Positions 24,691 through 36,300 of a stretch of 64,000 nucleotides of DNA are shown piece after piece. The stretch comes from Hygrophila difformis (lineage: Eukaryota > Streptophyta > Magnoliopsida > Lamiales > Acanthaceae), in the NCBI GenBank assembly GCA_030278955.1, contig JAOANR010000014.1, positions 873,920 through 937,919 on the forward strand, given 5' to 3'. The notes under the pieces were generated by a model, which saw only the letters and a program-made list of their open reading frames with translations, made no database searches and was not told the DNA's origin. The translations under genes were made by a program, and so were the position numbers. How positions within the stretch are numbered: position 1 is the first letter of the stretch; each line of letters begins with the position of its first letter.

Positions 24691-25054
24691 TGTTATAGAA
24701 ATAACTATCTTTATTTATGTATGTGTATAATAAAATGGTATATGGCTTATTAGCTTGTGTTTATAGTGGAAGTATTGTAATGGAAATTGGAATTAAATGA
24801 TGAAAGAAAAGAAGTTTAAAGGTGGGATAATAAAATGGATAAAGTGTAATAATTATGGCTATGAGATGAAAATGATTTTATTGCTTGTACACTTTTGGTT
24901 GCAAATTACACATATTTATAGTGCTCATGTATTGCATTAAATTTAAAAGATAGATGAATAATATGCAAATTAACTTGCACTTGAGTGTAAGACTTAACAT
25001 CTTCACATGCATAGCAATAGACATTCACATGTAAGATATAGGTACTCACATGCA
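24691..25054 (-). repeat. 5' LTR of the copia element
   Basis: Right direct repeat, 5' with respect to the element. It should contain the promoter for the minus-strand transcript, though no TATA box was assigned with confidence. Confidence 0.93.
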
Positions 25055-25324
25055 TAATAAATAATAATAATATCAGCTACAAATTAAATTTAAATTGGCG
25101 TTACAGTTTTCTTGTATGGAATGTTTTCTTGCCAGTTTCCCAGAAATTTTCAATTCATTGGGATGTTCCATGTTCATGTAACTTGTAAGACGCCCTCTAC
25201 GGTTTTGGTTATGTCGTCTTTCAAATCATAATAATGGTTTCTTTAATACAGTACTGTACTGGTTATTGGAGTAATTAATTGAGGCCCTAACGAGTAGATC
25301 CCGACATCGGATCACTTGTATATC

Positions 25325-25489
25325 CTATTTACTAGTATTTTTTAATATTCCATTACAAATGTCTTGTTTTTATAAATAGAAATTCCCCCTCCAACAACAA
25401 CTACGTGGACTCCATCATATACTCATAAATCAATTTTATCTTAATTTCCGTGCCAAACAGAATGTTTGTAATGGGCCAGAGGGAGGGAG
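25325..25489. mobile_element. Partial Stowaway-like MITE
   Basis: The right end is GAGGGAGGGAG and the interior (ccattacaaatgtcttg, tataaatagaaat) matches the copies at 2-190, 28560-28753 and 54922-55075. The left terminus is lost or diverged, so that edge is approximate. Confidence 0.7.
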
Positions 25490-25991
25490 TAGTATTTTGT
25501 GTCCCTTCGTGGACCTTTACGTCTTTGCCAAAATATCCTTATCCCCAATAAAGAAAATGGCCATCCTCAATTCCTCATCCCTTACAGTTACAGCTAGCTA
25601 TATTCACAAAGAAAGCAATTCTATCTATAAATATCTGTCATGACTCATGTAAAAGAAAACAAACATAGTATGTCAAGATTAAAAGTACTCTCTCAAGAGT
25701 CGGACACATATCATTATTTCACATAACCCTCCTTTCAAATCGACTCTTCCTCCAATCACCAAACATCCCATTCAGCTGCATTACTGTGATTGAATGTGTC
25801 GTACTTCCAATATAGTAGTGCGACCCACAGAAATAATAATAATGGCAGGCCTCCAGCCTCCTCAATGAGACCGAGTGACCAAAATCCAGGGACTACATGA
25901 ATTTTATTCAAGAGATACCACACAAATTTCACACATCTTATATGAATTCGGTGAATAACACCCACAGGGAATGGACACTGACTGATACTAT

Positions 25992-28423
25992 CTAATCATC
26001 GTCAAGAACACTGGGCCGCCTACGGATCTGAGATGTCACACAATACCAACGCACAATCAGAGAAATATAATTTGGTTTCGGTCTTAAACGGAAAAAGAAG
26101 AGAACCAAGATTTGTTCAGTTTACTAGTAGTCTACAAGAACTTACTGTGACTTTGGTTTCCTTAGTCGTTTGGGTGTTGATTTGTTCGAGCAGTGATATG
26201 AGTCTCTCCTCAGAAACCTATTGTGAAGCAAAATATTCAGTGCATATAGTTTCTTAGTTGACAAACACAGACACACACTGTAATAAAAAGGAGATGAGTG
26301 AATGCATAACAGGAACTTGCCTTCTCAGCAATTTGACCCATTTGAGCTGCTCTCAGGATTACATCTTCGACACCTCTGGCCTTTTCGGGTTTTACAAGTG
26401 CAATTCGAGCAACTGCATGTATAAAAGAAAATGCATCATAGTCAGGAAAGTCATAATTTTCTTTATGCTTCCTGGCATTTACTGCCTAACGACATTGAAA
26501 GAATATTTGTGTCAAAATCATGGTCTAACATCTTTAAAACAAAAATAAAAATTTTCAAAAGGAAAAAAGAAAAAGGGTAACTCCTCTAGTCCTCTTTAGG
26601 CAGTACTGAGTTCAATTCATAATTCAACTTACGTCTTGCTCGTGCTTCAGATGTCAAAATCTGGGAAAGCATCATTTGCCTCCGTTCTTCTGCCTCCCTA
26701 AATAAATTTTAGATCAAAAAGATTATTCCAAGGCAGACACACCATGGTTAAAATGAAAATGACCATACCTTTTTGCCTCCTCCTGGGCTTCTTGTTGTTC
26801 AGGACTTTGACGATTACCCTACATGTCAATAATTGAATCAATACAATATGCTAAGGCAAGCAGGGTACAAAGAAGGAGAAATCAAAACTTAGAAAAAGGT
26901 AAAGAGTTACCGCCCCTCGTTGAGACATTAACTCCTGCATTCGCCTTTGCCTGATTGCCTCCAATTCAGGGTCAGCCTACAATATAGTTTACCCAGTAAA
27001 TAAATAAAGTAAACTATTAAGAATAAGTAAACGATGAGATGACATGACAACTCAAATCTCCTGCTCTGTTATCACAACTCTAGCCATAATCTTTCGTTTT
27101 TTTCAGTTTGCACTCTCAATAACACCACCCTATAGCCCACACTCCCATGGCTTTGGGGCTGTATATATTCTGGTCTGAAGCAGTTATCATAAAATTGGAT
27201 AAAATTCATAAAGAGAACTTTAACTAAGTCAACTGCAGATGCTTCAATATTAAGTTTGCTATTCTACTTTCCATACGGCATAGACATATATATACACACA
27301 AATAACACCATTAATCTAGAAAATGCGATAAACTTCTTTTCAGAATAATCTTAATTTGCAGAACCAACCAATAACCCTTGGCTAATTAAGAAACAAAATG
27401 CATCATTGACAAACACAATAAAACACTGAGAACAGTGTCAGAACAACACTGGATAAAAGAAGCCAGAAAACTGCCAGCAATGCCCTAAAATTCCAATTAT
27501 GGGAAATCAGAAAAAGGAGAACAATCTTCATTGCTGTTTCTGATATGCTGATTTTATCAGGACGCTTGAGAAAGGAAATGACCTTCATGTGAGTGCTCAT
27601 CAATCTGTACGGAGACTATCATGTGCACGTACTATTATGCTATCTTTTTTCTGGATGGTTGTCAGCATTAAGGAGGATGATGTTTCTTGTGATTCTAAAG
27701 AGAGCTGATTGTTTTGTGTTCTGTACACAGGTTGTGAGAAAGGATTTGCAAGAACATGAAAACCCACCACCAAATTTAAGCGATGAGCGTGTTTGTAAAG
27801 ATGAAAACTACATAAGAAGTGTAGGGTGACTCGGTGATGTACTTGTGGAAGAATAAATGTATACTCAAAGTTGCTTGTTTGATGAGGGAGGAGGAGTCCC
27901 ACATGTAGGTTGTGGAGGACCGAACTTGGTTCAATTGTGTGCCTCTCTTTAGTTTAGTGTTCATCTTTTGCACCCTAACTACACAGTCTACACATACTGC
28001 TATGTCATAATTTTAATTGTAATAGTATGCAGGATCACATTAAGTGGCCAAGGGTTCTATCAGAAAAATGACTCAGACAATGGTTCTTGAAAATCATTAA
28101 GGCAAAAAAACATAGAACATAATCTCTATGAATAAAAAATTCAGCATTTTCTTGAGCATTAGACGATATCCAACCCTTTCCCTTGTTCAAATGTTGTCTG
28201 ACTAAGCTGTTTGTAAAAATAACCATCTAGATCCCAAACAAACTGTCGATAAGTTGAAAAAGATGCATACTATAATCAATGAACCCATATACACCAGGAA
28301 TCATTTAACGCAGAAACCCTAAATTCGACAAAAGAAAACACAGATGTAGCAGATGGAAGGATGGCCTAGCGGTTAAACGAAAATAGTAGTAGGAGTATTA
28401 ATGAAGAAAGTGTGTCTCACCAT
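25992..28423 (-). CDS. PDCD5: PDCD5 (TFAR19-like) DNA-binding protein
   Basis: Seven coding exons: 28423-28421, 26976-26911, 26818-26769, 26697-26633, 26412-26321, 26217-26146 and 26027-25992. They join to 127 codons, the usual length for plant PDCD5. The first coding exon is just the ATG, directly followed by a GTGAG donor and a 1,444-bp intron; the second starts with ADPELEAIRQRRMQEL, the family N-terminus. The core contains RRQMMLSQIL, VKPEKARGVEDVILRAAQ and SEERLISLLEQIN, the conserved triple-helix region, and ends with an acidic DDD tail. PDCD5 is a small nuclear and cytosolic double-stranded-DNA-binding protein linked to programmed cell death in animals and plants. Intron 5 uses a GC donor (AAG|GCAAGT). 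Assignment is firm; the biochemical role in plants is less settled. Confidence 0.96.
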
Positions 28424-28559
28424 TGGTCCTTTGCTTTCTTCCGGAGAGATTTGAGATTTGAGATTTGAGTCGGATTGAGGGCCTAGCAGGGAACGCCTCA
28501 ACGTCAAACGCTATTGATTTGTAAATCTCATTTCAGCCTGGTAATAAATAAAAGTAATA
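28424..28559. promoter_or_regulatory. PDCD5: 5' leader and proximal promoter of PDCD5
   Basis: Short stretch between the PDCD5 ATG and a Stowaway MITE, with tandem gagatttgagatttgag. The MITE therefore sits within about 140 bp of the start codon. Confidence 0.45.
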
Positions 28560-28753
28560 CTTTCCTCCGTCCTATTCCAAATGTCCTACTTACTAGTATT
28601 TTTGAATGTCCCATTACAAATGTCTTCTTTCTATAAATAGAATAATTTTCCCCTCCAACAACTATGTGGACCCCATCATATACTCACAAACCAACTCTAC
28701 CTTACTTCTCATGCCCAACAATAACAAGACACTTGGAGTGGCACGGCGGGATT
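28560..28753. mobile_element. Stowaway-like MITE near PDCD5
   Basis: The left end is a diverged CTTTCCTCCGTCC and the right end GGCGGGATTAC is decayed. The interior (tcccattacaaatgtc, ccaacaactatgtggacccc) is the inverse of the element at 2-190. The length matches that copy closely. Confidence 0.8.
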
Positions 28754-29331
28754 ACTTCAGTTCATATACTTAATACTTCTATACGTATTTATAGTCGTCG
28801 TGATTAAAAAACGAAAATGGGCCCGCAGAGGCAGAAAAAGCGGAATGCAGATGCAGCAGCAGCGGCGTCCAAATTACGCATATCCAGAATCCAGATAGAT
28901 CTTTGATTCTTGGGACCTTTATTCTCTCTCTCTCTCACCACTCGCCTGGACTGGACGGTTGGACCTTGTATGTAAATCCGATTCCCACGACTCTTTCTTT
29001 GTTTCTCCTTCCTTCCACCAACCCTTGGCACCAATCCCCTCATTCAGATTTTAAAAAGACATTCTAAATGAGGAAGGAGCTAGCGATTTTCTGGCTCCTT
29101 CCTAGCTTGATTTTTCCCCAACTTAAATATCCCGATTCCCAAACCAAGCTTAAGGAATAAGGATTCCAACTAAATTATAATACTTCATCTAATATCATTA
29201 AATATCGACATTATTATTATTACATCACGACCCAAAGGAAATAAGATAACAAAATAGTATTCTGCAGATTCATGATTTGTGGTTGCCAACAATACTAGAC
29301 CACTTCACAAGGCATAATGGCAAGTCATTTA

Positions 29332-31464
29332 TTAGATGCTGGCTGGTATCCTCAGAAGGTGATGGAATTGAAGTCCATTAATCTTGGCTGCAAGTATGAA
29401 ATCATTCTCAGTCAGTCCACCTACATCAACAAAGTAATTCATGTCAGCTTCCAATGTACTTCTACTATGTTGAATGGACCAACATATCATTTGCTTTCCA
29501 TTAAAAGAGTAGGGTTGGTCTTATTTGATGCTCTTATTAGCCTCTTATCAATGCAATTTTGTACCGATAAGAGGTTAATAGGACTTATCCAATAAAACCA
29601 ATCAAACGGGCCCTAAAAGTCAGCAATGTGTGCCCAAGATGTGGCTCACAAGAACTCATCTTACCCACTGCGTGAGTCCATATATCAATCTTCACGTTAT
29701 TCCATCCGATGAGATGAAGATCAGGATGATGACCTATTTAACACAAAACCCAGGCAGAAAGCATTGAAATATAGTGAGATTGAACATTAAAAACATATTT
29801 GTAATGATGTGTCAACATTGAAATTCAACATAGGATGAAAGATAAAGCAACAAGATCTACAATGTGTGCCAAATTCAAGTCCAAGTTGCTCCTCACCAAA
29901 CACAGCAGCACTTAAGAACCTAAGACAGTTGGTTGCAGAATATTCATAATGCATTAAAGAAATTACTATCTCATTCCAATTCAACCCTGCCCATTGAAAT
30001 CCTCATCTAGATAGTTAAATCTCTATCAAATTCTCACTTCCAAGGCAAAAAGGAGGTTAATAAGGCTTCTTGAAATTAAGCAAGCAAACATGAATGTACA
30101 GTGCATTCAAAATTGGTGGCAAATTTCCAGTCAGTGTCTTAGTTTTCAAAGTGCATATACCTAATAGAGAAAAGAAAAAAAAAAATTCCCATTAAGGTAC
30201 TTGAAGATACAAATACCAATAAATATGTTAAATAAACAAAAGTGATAGAACTATTGGACTTGCCAAAAGGAGAAGAAATAATTAAACAAACAGGAATGAA
30301 GGACACACTTGCCTCATAGACAAATTACGAGAGAAAGAAAGGCTATGTTAAGACTGCCATGGCCAAATAATTCAGAACTTGGAAGAAGAAAATTTTAATC
30401 TCATATTCCAACCACAAATGAGAAAGTTCATAACCATACCCTCTGCCTCAGCAACATCAGCTACGAGCCGAAGAAGTTCCATTCCTTTCAGAAAAGTCTT
30501 GACTTTCCATGAGCTGTGCAGCTTCTGGATGCCACCTTCATGCACAAGATTCCATCCAGGAACCTGAGACATAAAATGTGACTTATAAATTCAACTTGAA
30601 AAGAAAGGTAATTATATACGAACATATGCATCACAGACAGCAAAACAACTATCAATGCCTGCTGGAGTAATTTGCTTGCTGCTCCCTCAGTCATAGGCCT
30701 TAGATCTTTGGAATTGCATGGCACACACTTCTTAACTGATAAATCTAAATAAAGCAGAAACATCCATCATGAGCCCAAAGCTGTGCCATAAGAGTTACAG
30801 TTACTTTTTTTCTAAATGAAACACTAAATTAACATCACAAATGGCTTAGTCACCACTAAAGGGTACGACACCACTAACCTTCACCAGTGCAGTAAGCCCT
30901 AATCCCATTATGATTTCTAGTATATGATGATGGCCGCCTTTCATGGCCCTGAAGTATATCAGATACATGAAGACTTGCGCTGTATGCAGAAAGAAAAAAT
31001 CCAGAAAATGACACCGCAAACTTAGACACCAATGATATAATTCCTAAGCAGAAAGGAAGCGAGTTGAACTTAAGAATTCCAATAAAAATTTTCATGCAAC
31101 AGAAGCTAAGAAAATGTGGCCGTGGCCTAAACACTGGATCATTACACACACCACATCAACCTGGATGTTCTTTACATTCTGCTTGGATTCATTTCTCAGA
31201 AAAGATTGGGGAAAAAAAAAAATTCACAGAAAATAAAACAAAGTAAATTAGAAATTAACAGAGAATATTACCAGCCATGGTGATGGTGCACTGCGGCAAA
31301 CTGCGACAGCGGCGTCAATAGTATCTGAAGAAGAAAACTAGAGGGAATTAATTAATTCAGCAAGTAAGAATTCGAGTGATGGTGTGTGAGGGAGAGTAAG
31401 GGCGGGGGCGGCGGCGTACGCGGGCGTTTCCGGAGAGCGCGGCGAGGCGGTATTGAAGCGCCAT
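29332..31464 (-). CDS. PCD: Pterin-4a-carbinolamine dehydratase (PCD/DCoH), probably mitochondrial
   Basis: Seven exons: 31464-31420, 31324-31272, 30979-30879, 30744-30659, 30563-30440, 29733-29665 and 29420-29332. They join to 188 codons, matching the Arabidopsis AT1G29810 type in length and layout as I recall it. The enzyme dehydrates 4a-hydroxytetrahydropterin, recycling tetrahydropterin cofactors. The family signature EGHHP is at 136-140, followed by W147 and H157. The preceding segment carries KKCVPCNSKDLR (71-82), typical of the plant form. The N-terminal 60 or so residues are Arg/Ser/Ala-rich with few acidic residues, consistent with a mitochondrial presequence. Intron 4 appears to use a GC donor (CAG|GCATTG). 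The alternative GT site 9 bases on would insert Ala-Leu-Ile before VPGW, where homologues have no insertion. Confident in family, moderately so in intron 4. Confidence 0.94.
29505..29612. repeat. Small foldback in PCD intron 6
   Basis: The left arm (ggttggtcttatttgatg, cctcttatc) and the right arm (gataagagg, ccaataaaaccaatc) are inverted imperfect copies around a short loop at about 29550-29562. It lies wholly inside an intron and looks like a small MITE or its remnant. Confidence 0.6.
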
Positions 31465-33371
31465 TCCAACTGATCCACCAAATCACCATGGACGACAAAG
31501 ACGATGGAACTATCAAGTACTACTTCATATCAACTACGGAATGGAAGTTGTTGGAAATCAAAACGCCGCGTTCTGGACTTTAATGCAAATTTGAAAATTG
31601 AACCAAAGTAGAAATTTCAAATGGGCCGATCCAAGTTGACATCTTCGATTTATTATGGAACTGTTTTTCTTTTTTTTTTTTTTTTTTTTGGAAGGGAGGG
31701 GCCGGAGGGCTCCTCATCCATGTACAGTTTGTAGCCCCTTTTATTAAACACTCTATCAATCGAGTACGGCATCGACTCATCAATTTCTATCAACAAGCAT
31801 TGTCAATGTCGGCTCAAACGCAAGTAATAATCTAAGCAATGCTAAACTTGGAAGGCTATACTCATCCATCTTTTTAAATTATAAAAAGTGATATTTAATC
31901 TTATAGTTTCTAAACATGTAGCAATTGGTAGACGTAATTGCATGATAGATGTTATTTTGATCTTTTTGCGGCTAGTTTTTTGCCCTTGATTTTTTCTTCT
32001 TCTTGTATGTAACCATATTTGCTGGCCTCGGATGGCTGTTACAGCGAAAAAATAAATAAATAAACATGTAGCAATTTGCTTGGTGGCATAACGCATATCC
32101 TTATATCAGACTCAAATTTCTGAATGGTTTTTTCTTGTTGAAATTTAAGTCGAAGTTGAGTTGAGCGCCTTGATAATCAAGTTAGACTTGAAATCACCCC
32201 GAATATGAACCAAAGAATCCCTTGGATAAAATGCAAAATGGATCTTGTTCCGTCAGGCGCTACGGTACTTATAAAGTAACCCACACCATATTCCCAAGAA
32301 AAGCTCGAACGGCCTTTAAAGAAGAGGGTAAATGTACCGAATTAATAGTGGAACTTAATAGATTAATGAATTGCAGAACAAGATGGACAAGGACATTACT
32401 AAAACAAAAATTTTACTAGTATATTTCTCTTCCCCGACTACAAGGGCCAACACTGAGTTACACTGATGTGAGTAGAACAAGTTCAAGCATTTCATCATAA
32501 CTTAACAAAAATTCCAATAACTGCTGCCCCAGCCAGTAGTGTGTTTGTTTCCAACCAGACAACCATGTGAAACGAAAAATCAAAGGCAAGAAAAACCCCA
32601 TGGATACAACTTACTTATTTAACAATCAAGGGCAAGAAACTTCACATGCATGGATCTAGGCTCATTCACATTGCATTTCATTTTTACGAATTTAGGAAAT
32701 GGAACCTTTTTAGAGGTGTAGCGCAATTTGGTAGAATGATTTAGCATTTCTATAGATAGCATCATACACCACAATTAAGGGAAGTGTGGCATGGCTCCGC
32801 TGCTCAAATAGGCGAATGCGCAACACTCCACAGGACCATTATAGTAGCCTATTTCAATAACTCATTTTTTGAGTGGCCTTAACTGAACAAAAAAAAAAAA
32901 AAAAAAAAAAAAGGCCATTATAGTGCCTGTTTTAATAATTAACTCACAATTAAAATCACAACTAACTCATAGAACAATCCTAATCTCTGCATAAATAACA
33001 AGTATATTCCCATATAGTACACAAACTACTGGTACACCAACACCATAGTTTCAATCGAAAGTTCAGGAAACAAGGTTAGATCATCAAAAGCCTATATGCT
33101 TAAATCTAACAGAACCATGCTTTCTCTAATGTGAGCGGATCTAAATCAGGAAATGCAAACAAAGCAGGGAATACGACCAATACAAAATCAGCACCCATTT
33201 TTTCTCACAATAACAAGCAACACAACAGCAAGGCACATGCCAGCGTCCATTGTGGACGATGACCAAGTCACATCAGATTCCGCAGGTGGTGGCATGAATT
33301 GTTATGTTTGCATTTGTTTCAAGACACTAAACAATGCAGCAGGGGGAGGGGTTGGGGGGGAGGGCAGGCGA
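31465..33371. other. Intergenic between PCD and the GIP1-like gene
   Basis: The left part is the PCD promoter side. A poly(T) run at about 31669-31690 followed by ggaagggaggggccgg may be the tail of a minus-strand retroposed copy. The right part (about 32900-33371) should be the 3' UTR of the GIP1-like gene. An A-tract lies at 32889-32911. No coding sequence is supported. Confidence 0.5.
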
Positions 33372-36300
33372 TTAGTAGCCATTAGGCCACAGTTGTGACT
33401 GCTTGGGCTGCCCTTGAGGATTGTTGAGCGATCCATCTCTTGGATTTTGTTGCTGCTGATCAAGAGAGAGACCGGACTGAGAATGGTAGAAATTTGGATA
33501 CCCTGGATTACCATAGTTTTGTGACTGCTGCTGCCCTTGCCCAAGTCCAACCAGTTGGTGATTTTGTCCTGGGTAGTTGTACTGAGTTGGCATTGTTCTT
33601 GAATTGGCACCATGTAGCCATGCAGCTAGGTTCTCATTCTGAGAACATGACAGATGTTTAGATGTGCAAGATCCCCTTACAGAGCTAAAAAAAATTAACA
33701 GGAACTATTATGGTAGCAGAATTTGGGAACCAAGTGAATACCTGTTGCGCAAGCAAGTGAGCGCTGTCCTTGTACTGTGCACTTAAAACATCATCATAAT
33801 TTAATGTGGATCCAGTAGGTAAAGCAGAAGGAAGTGTTGAGTAGTTTCCAGGAACTGTAGCATTACTTCCAAATGCACCATATCCAGAAGCTACAGCAGC
33901 AGACTGGGGCAAACTACTGACAGAAACACTACTCTTGTACTGAGGAAGTACTGATGCTGGGGATTGATGATATGTACTGCTACCTGCAAGCGATTGTGGA
34001 AAAGCAGACTGCAAGTATGCATAACTCTGAGGCAAGAAAGGGTAGCCCATAATGCCGGCATATGGTCCCAAAGGGAGAGCTGGCTGAGAATATGGATGTA
34101 GAGCAAGTTGTTGAGGCAAAGGAGGTCCAGTTGCAATGTTAGCTCCAGAAGGGTTCTGTAGAGCAGGCTGTGTAGATGACACACTTGCATTTCTTAGAGC
34201 CTGAAGGATTCCATAGAGCAGGATCAGATAAAAACTAACCTAAAAAATGAGATCTGAGTTTTGAAGTATAAGTAATAAATCTAGCATGCTGAACGACAGC
34301 TAGAAGCTCCAACTTTCTCTGACCAAATTGATTTCAGAGTACAATAATGACATTTAAGTACATCTAGGACAGATACACTTTATTTTAATATTATATCATA
34401 TGCAATTCTAATCCTTGTAACTTTTTAGCTCGCTAGGATAAGAAAAAGCTGAATATTGCATCAAATCATCTTAGACAATTATTAACCTACACAACATATT
34501 AAATGATAAATATACTCCATTAGGCACTCGATTTGCATGGGTACCTCAGACATAGAAATTGCTGAAGCACTAATGGAAGAGACAGCACTCCCATATATAG
34601 AAGGAAAAGATTGAGTCACAGGAAAGGCTGAATAATGAAGGTCGGATTCTCTAATAGGGCTTGCAGCCAACAATGTGCCCGGGAGCGGATTTGTGTTGTG
34701 ACGCTGAGGTAAAGAAGACGTCAAAAGTGAGTATTCAATAAAAACATCAAAGCTATTTCAGACTCAATATTTAGGGTGCCCATCATGAAGTAAAAACTGA
34801 ACAATTAAGCAATACAAATGTAAACAAAAATAATAAAAATTATACGATAACAGATATACTCTAGTCCACACACGCAGACAGAAATATTCAATCAGTACAC
34901 GAATATCTGCAAAATTTCATTGTTATTGTTCAAAAGAACCAACTGAACAGCAAGCACCCCTTCCAGTTTGAAATTCATAAGATAAAACAAAGTTATCATC
35001 CTTGAATCCTAAATCCTAGTGATTTCATCAATTGTAACCTCAGTTCCAAAAGTTTTCTAACAAACACCAGAGCAGTTGTAGAATCTTTCATCAACCATTC
35101 AACTTTTATCATTTTGTGATCACTTTCGAAAAGATTAAGAAATGTTGGGATCTTTTACAGCCCCCACAATAACAGATAGACCATACTTACCGTTACATCT
35201 GAAAATGGTGCAAGATCTTGCATCTGTGAACCAGTCTGATAGAAAGGGGTAGTTATGTTTTGTTTATCATCAAAGGCATAACCAGGATTAGATGGAAAAG
35301 AATATTGGTTTCCATGAATCACTTCAGCGCTCCCAGGTTTCAACTCTTCTGGCTGTGAAGCAGATGCGGTATCATAGCTCCCAATACTTGCACCAGTTCT
35401 ATGGAACAAACCACTATCAGGTTCATTTCTAAGAGAACTATCACCATAATATTCAGAATGTCTGCAAAAAAACAATTCAATGAGAAAGCTTAGATTCATG
35501 AAGTATGGAGGAGAACCAGATAGAAGAAACATGCCAAATCTAAATATTGCTAATTTGAACACCTATTATCTGAATGCCCAACTGATACGATAGCAGCTTC
35601 ATCATGCACCAAGTCCAAGTTATCTTTTGTTGAGACAGTTTCCACTGGCCCAGATGAATATGCAGGACTCATAGCAGGTCGAAAACTACCAAAGCTGAGG
35701 TGTGAGCAATCTGCAGTTCGTACTTGCAAGTGGTCTGGAATAACCACAGAAGGTGCATTTCCCTCAGTTGGAAACTCATTTTCATTCTTCTCTACACTCA
35801 GATGTTGCAAGTTTTGGGTGACTGATGACACTGAAGCATCATCTTCATCATCTGAAGAATTCCATCAAACGAACAAATGACAACAGTTAAAAGTAGTATT
35901 GAACCTTCCAAAGTAAGACTTTAGAGCATTAACAAACGTTTTCTCAATCAAAACTAAATTTAATATATCAATAATCCATATCTAAACAAGAAATAGACTG
36001 AGAATACACACTATAAAATCAGCCCAAATTGAAAAATGGAAAACTCAAATATCAACATGTAATGAAGACAGGCAGTACAGAATATAAACATTGCAAGCAA
36101 CACCTAACATGTACTACCTCTGGTTTTTATTAGTTGCTACTGAGATGGTGTAGTTTACAGTGAAACATAAAATGTACTACCTCCTTTTTTTCTAAGTTTT
36201 TATGCAGGGAGTGTTAAAATGACTTGTACTACTAAAACGGAGGTAGTTTATGAAAAGGAAAATAATAAGTGATATGCATTTTCTTGTAGGTATTTATTTC

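Larger units (their letters stand above)
19687..25054 (-). mobile_element. Complete Ty1/copia LTR retrotransposon
   Basis: Two direct repeats, 19687-20050 and 24691-25054 (364 bp each), read TG...CA and show no difference by eye. The coding strand is minus, so the right copy is the 5' LTR. Beside it lies cgttatcagcacgag, in the primer-binding position. A polypurine tract (aagggggagtatta) precedes the 3' LTR. Flanks are AATAA on the left and TAATAAATAA on the right. If the LTR is taken one base longer (ending at 20051 and 25055), the 5-bp duplication AATAA is exact; because the target is an AAT microsatellite the edge is ambiguous by one base. One intact gag-pol frame lies inside. Identical LTRs plus an intact frame indicate a very recent insertion. 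Confidence 0.96.

Noticed and set aside
31386..31583. Plus-strand frame overlapping the PCD first exon
   Set aside because: Opposite the PCD start exon and leader, Gly/Arg-biased by GC content, no recognisable domain.
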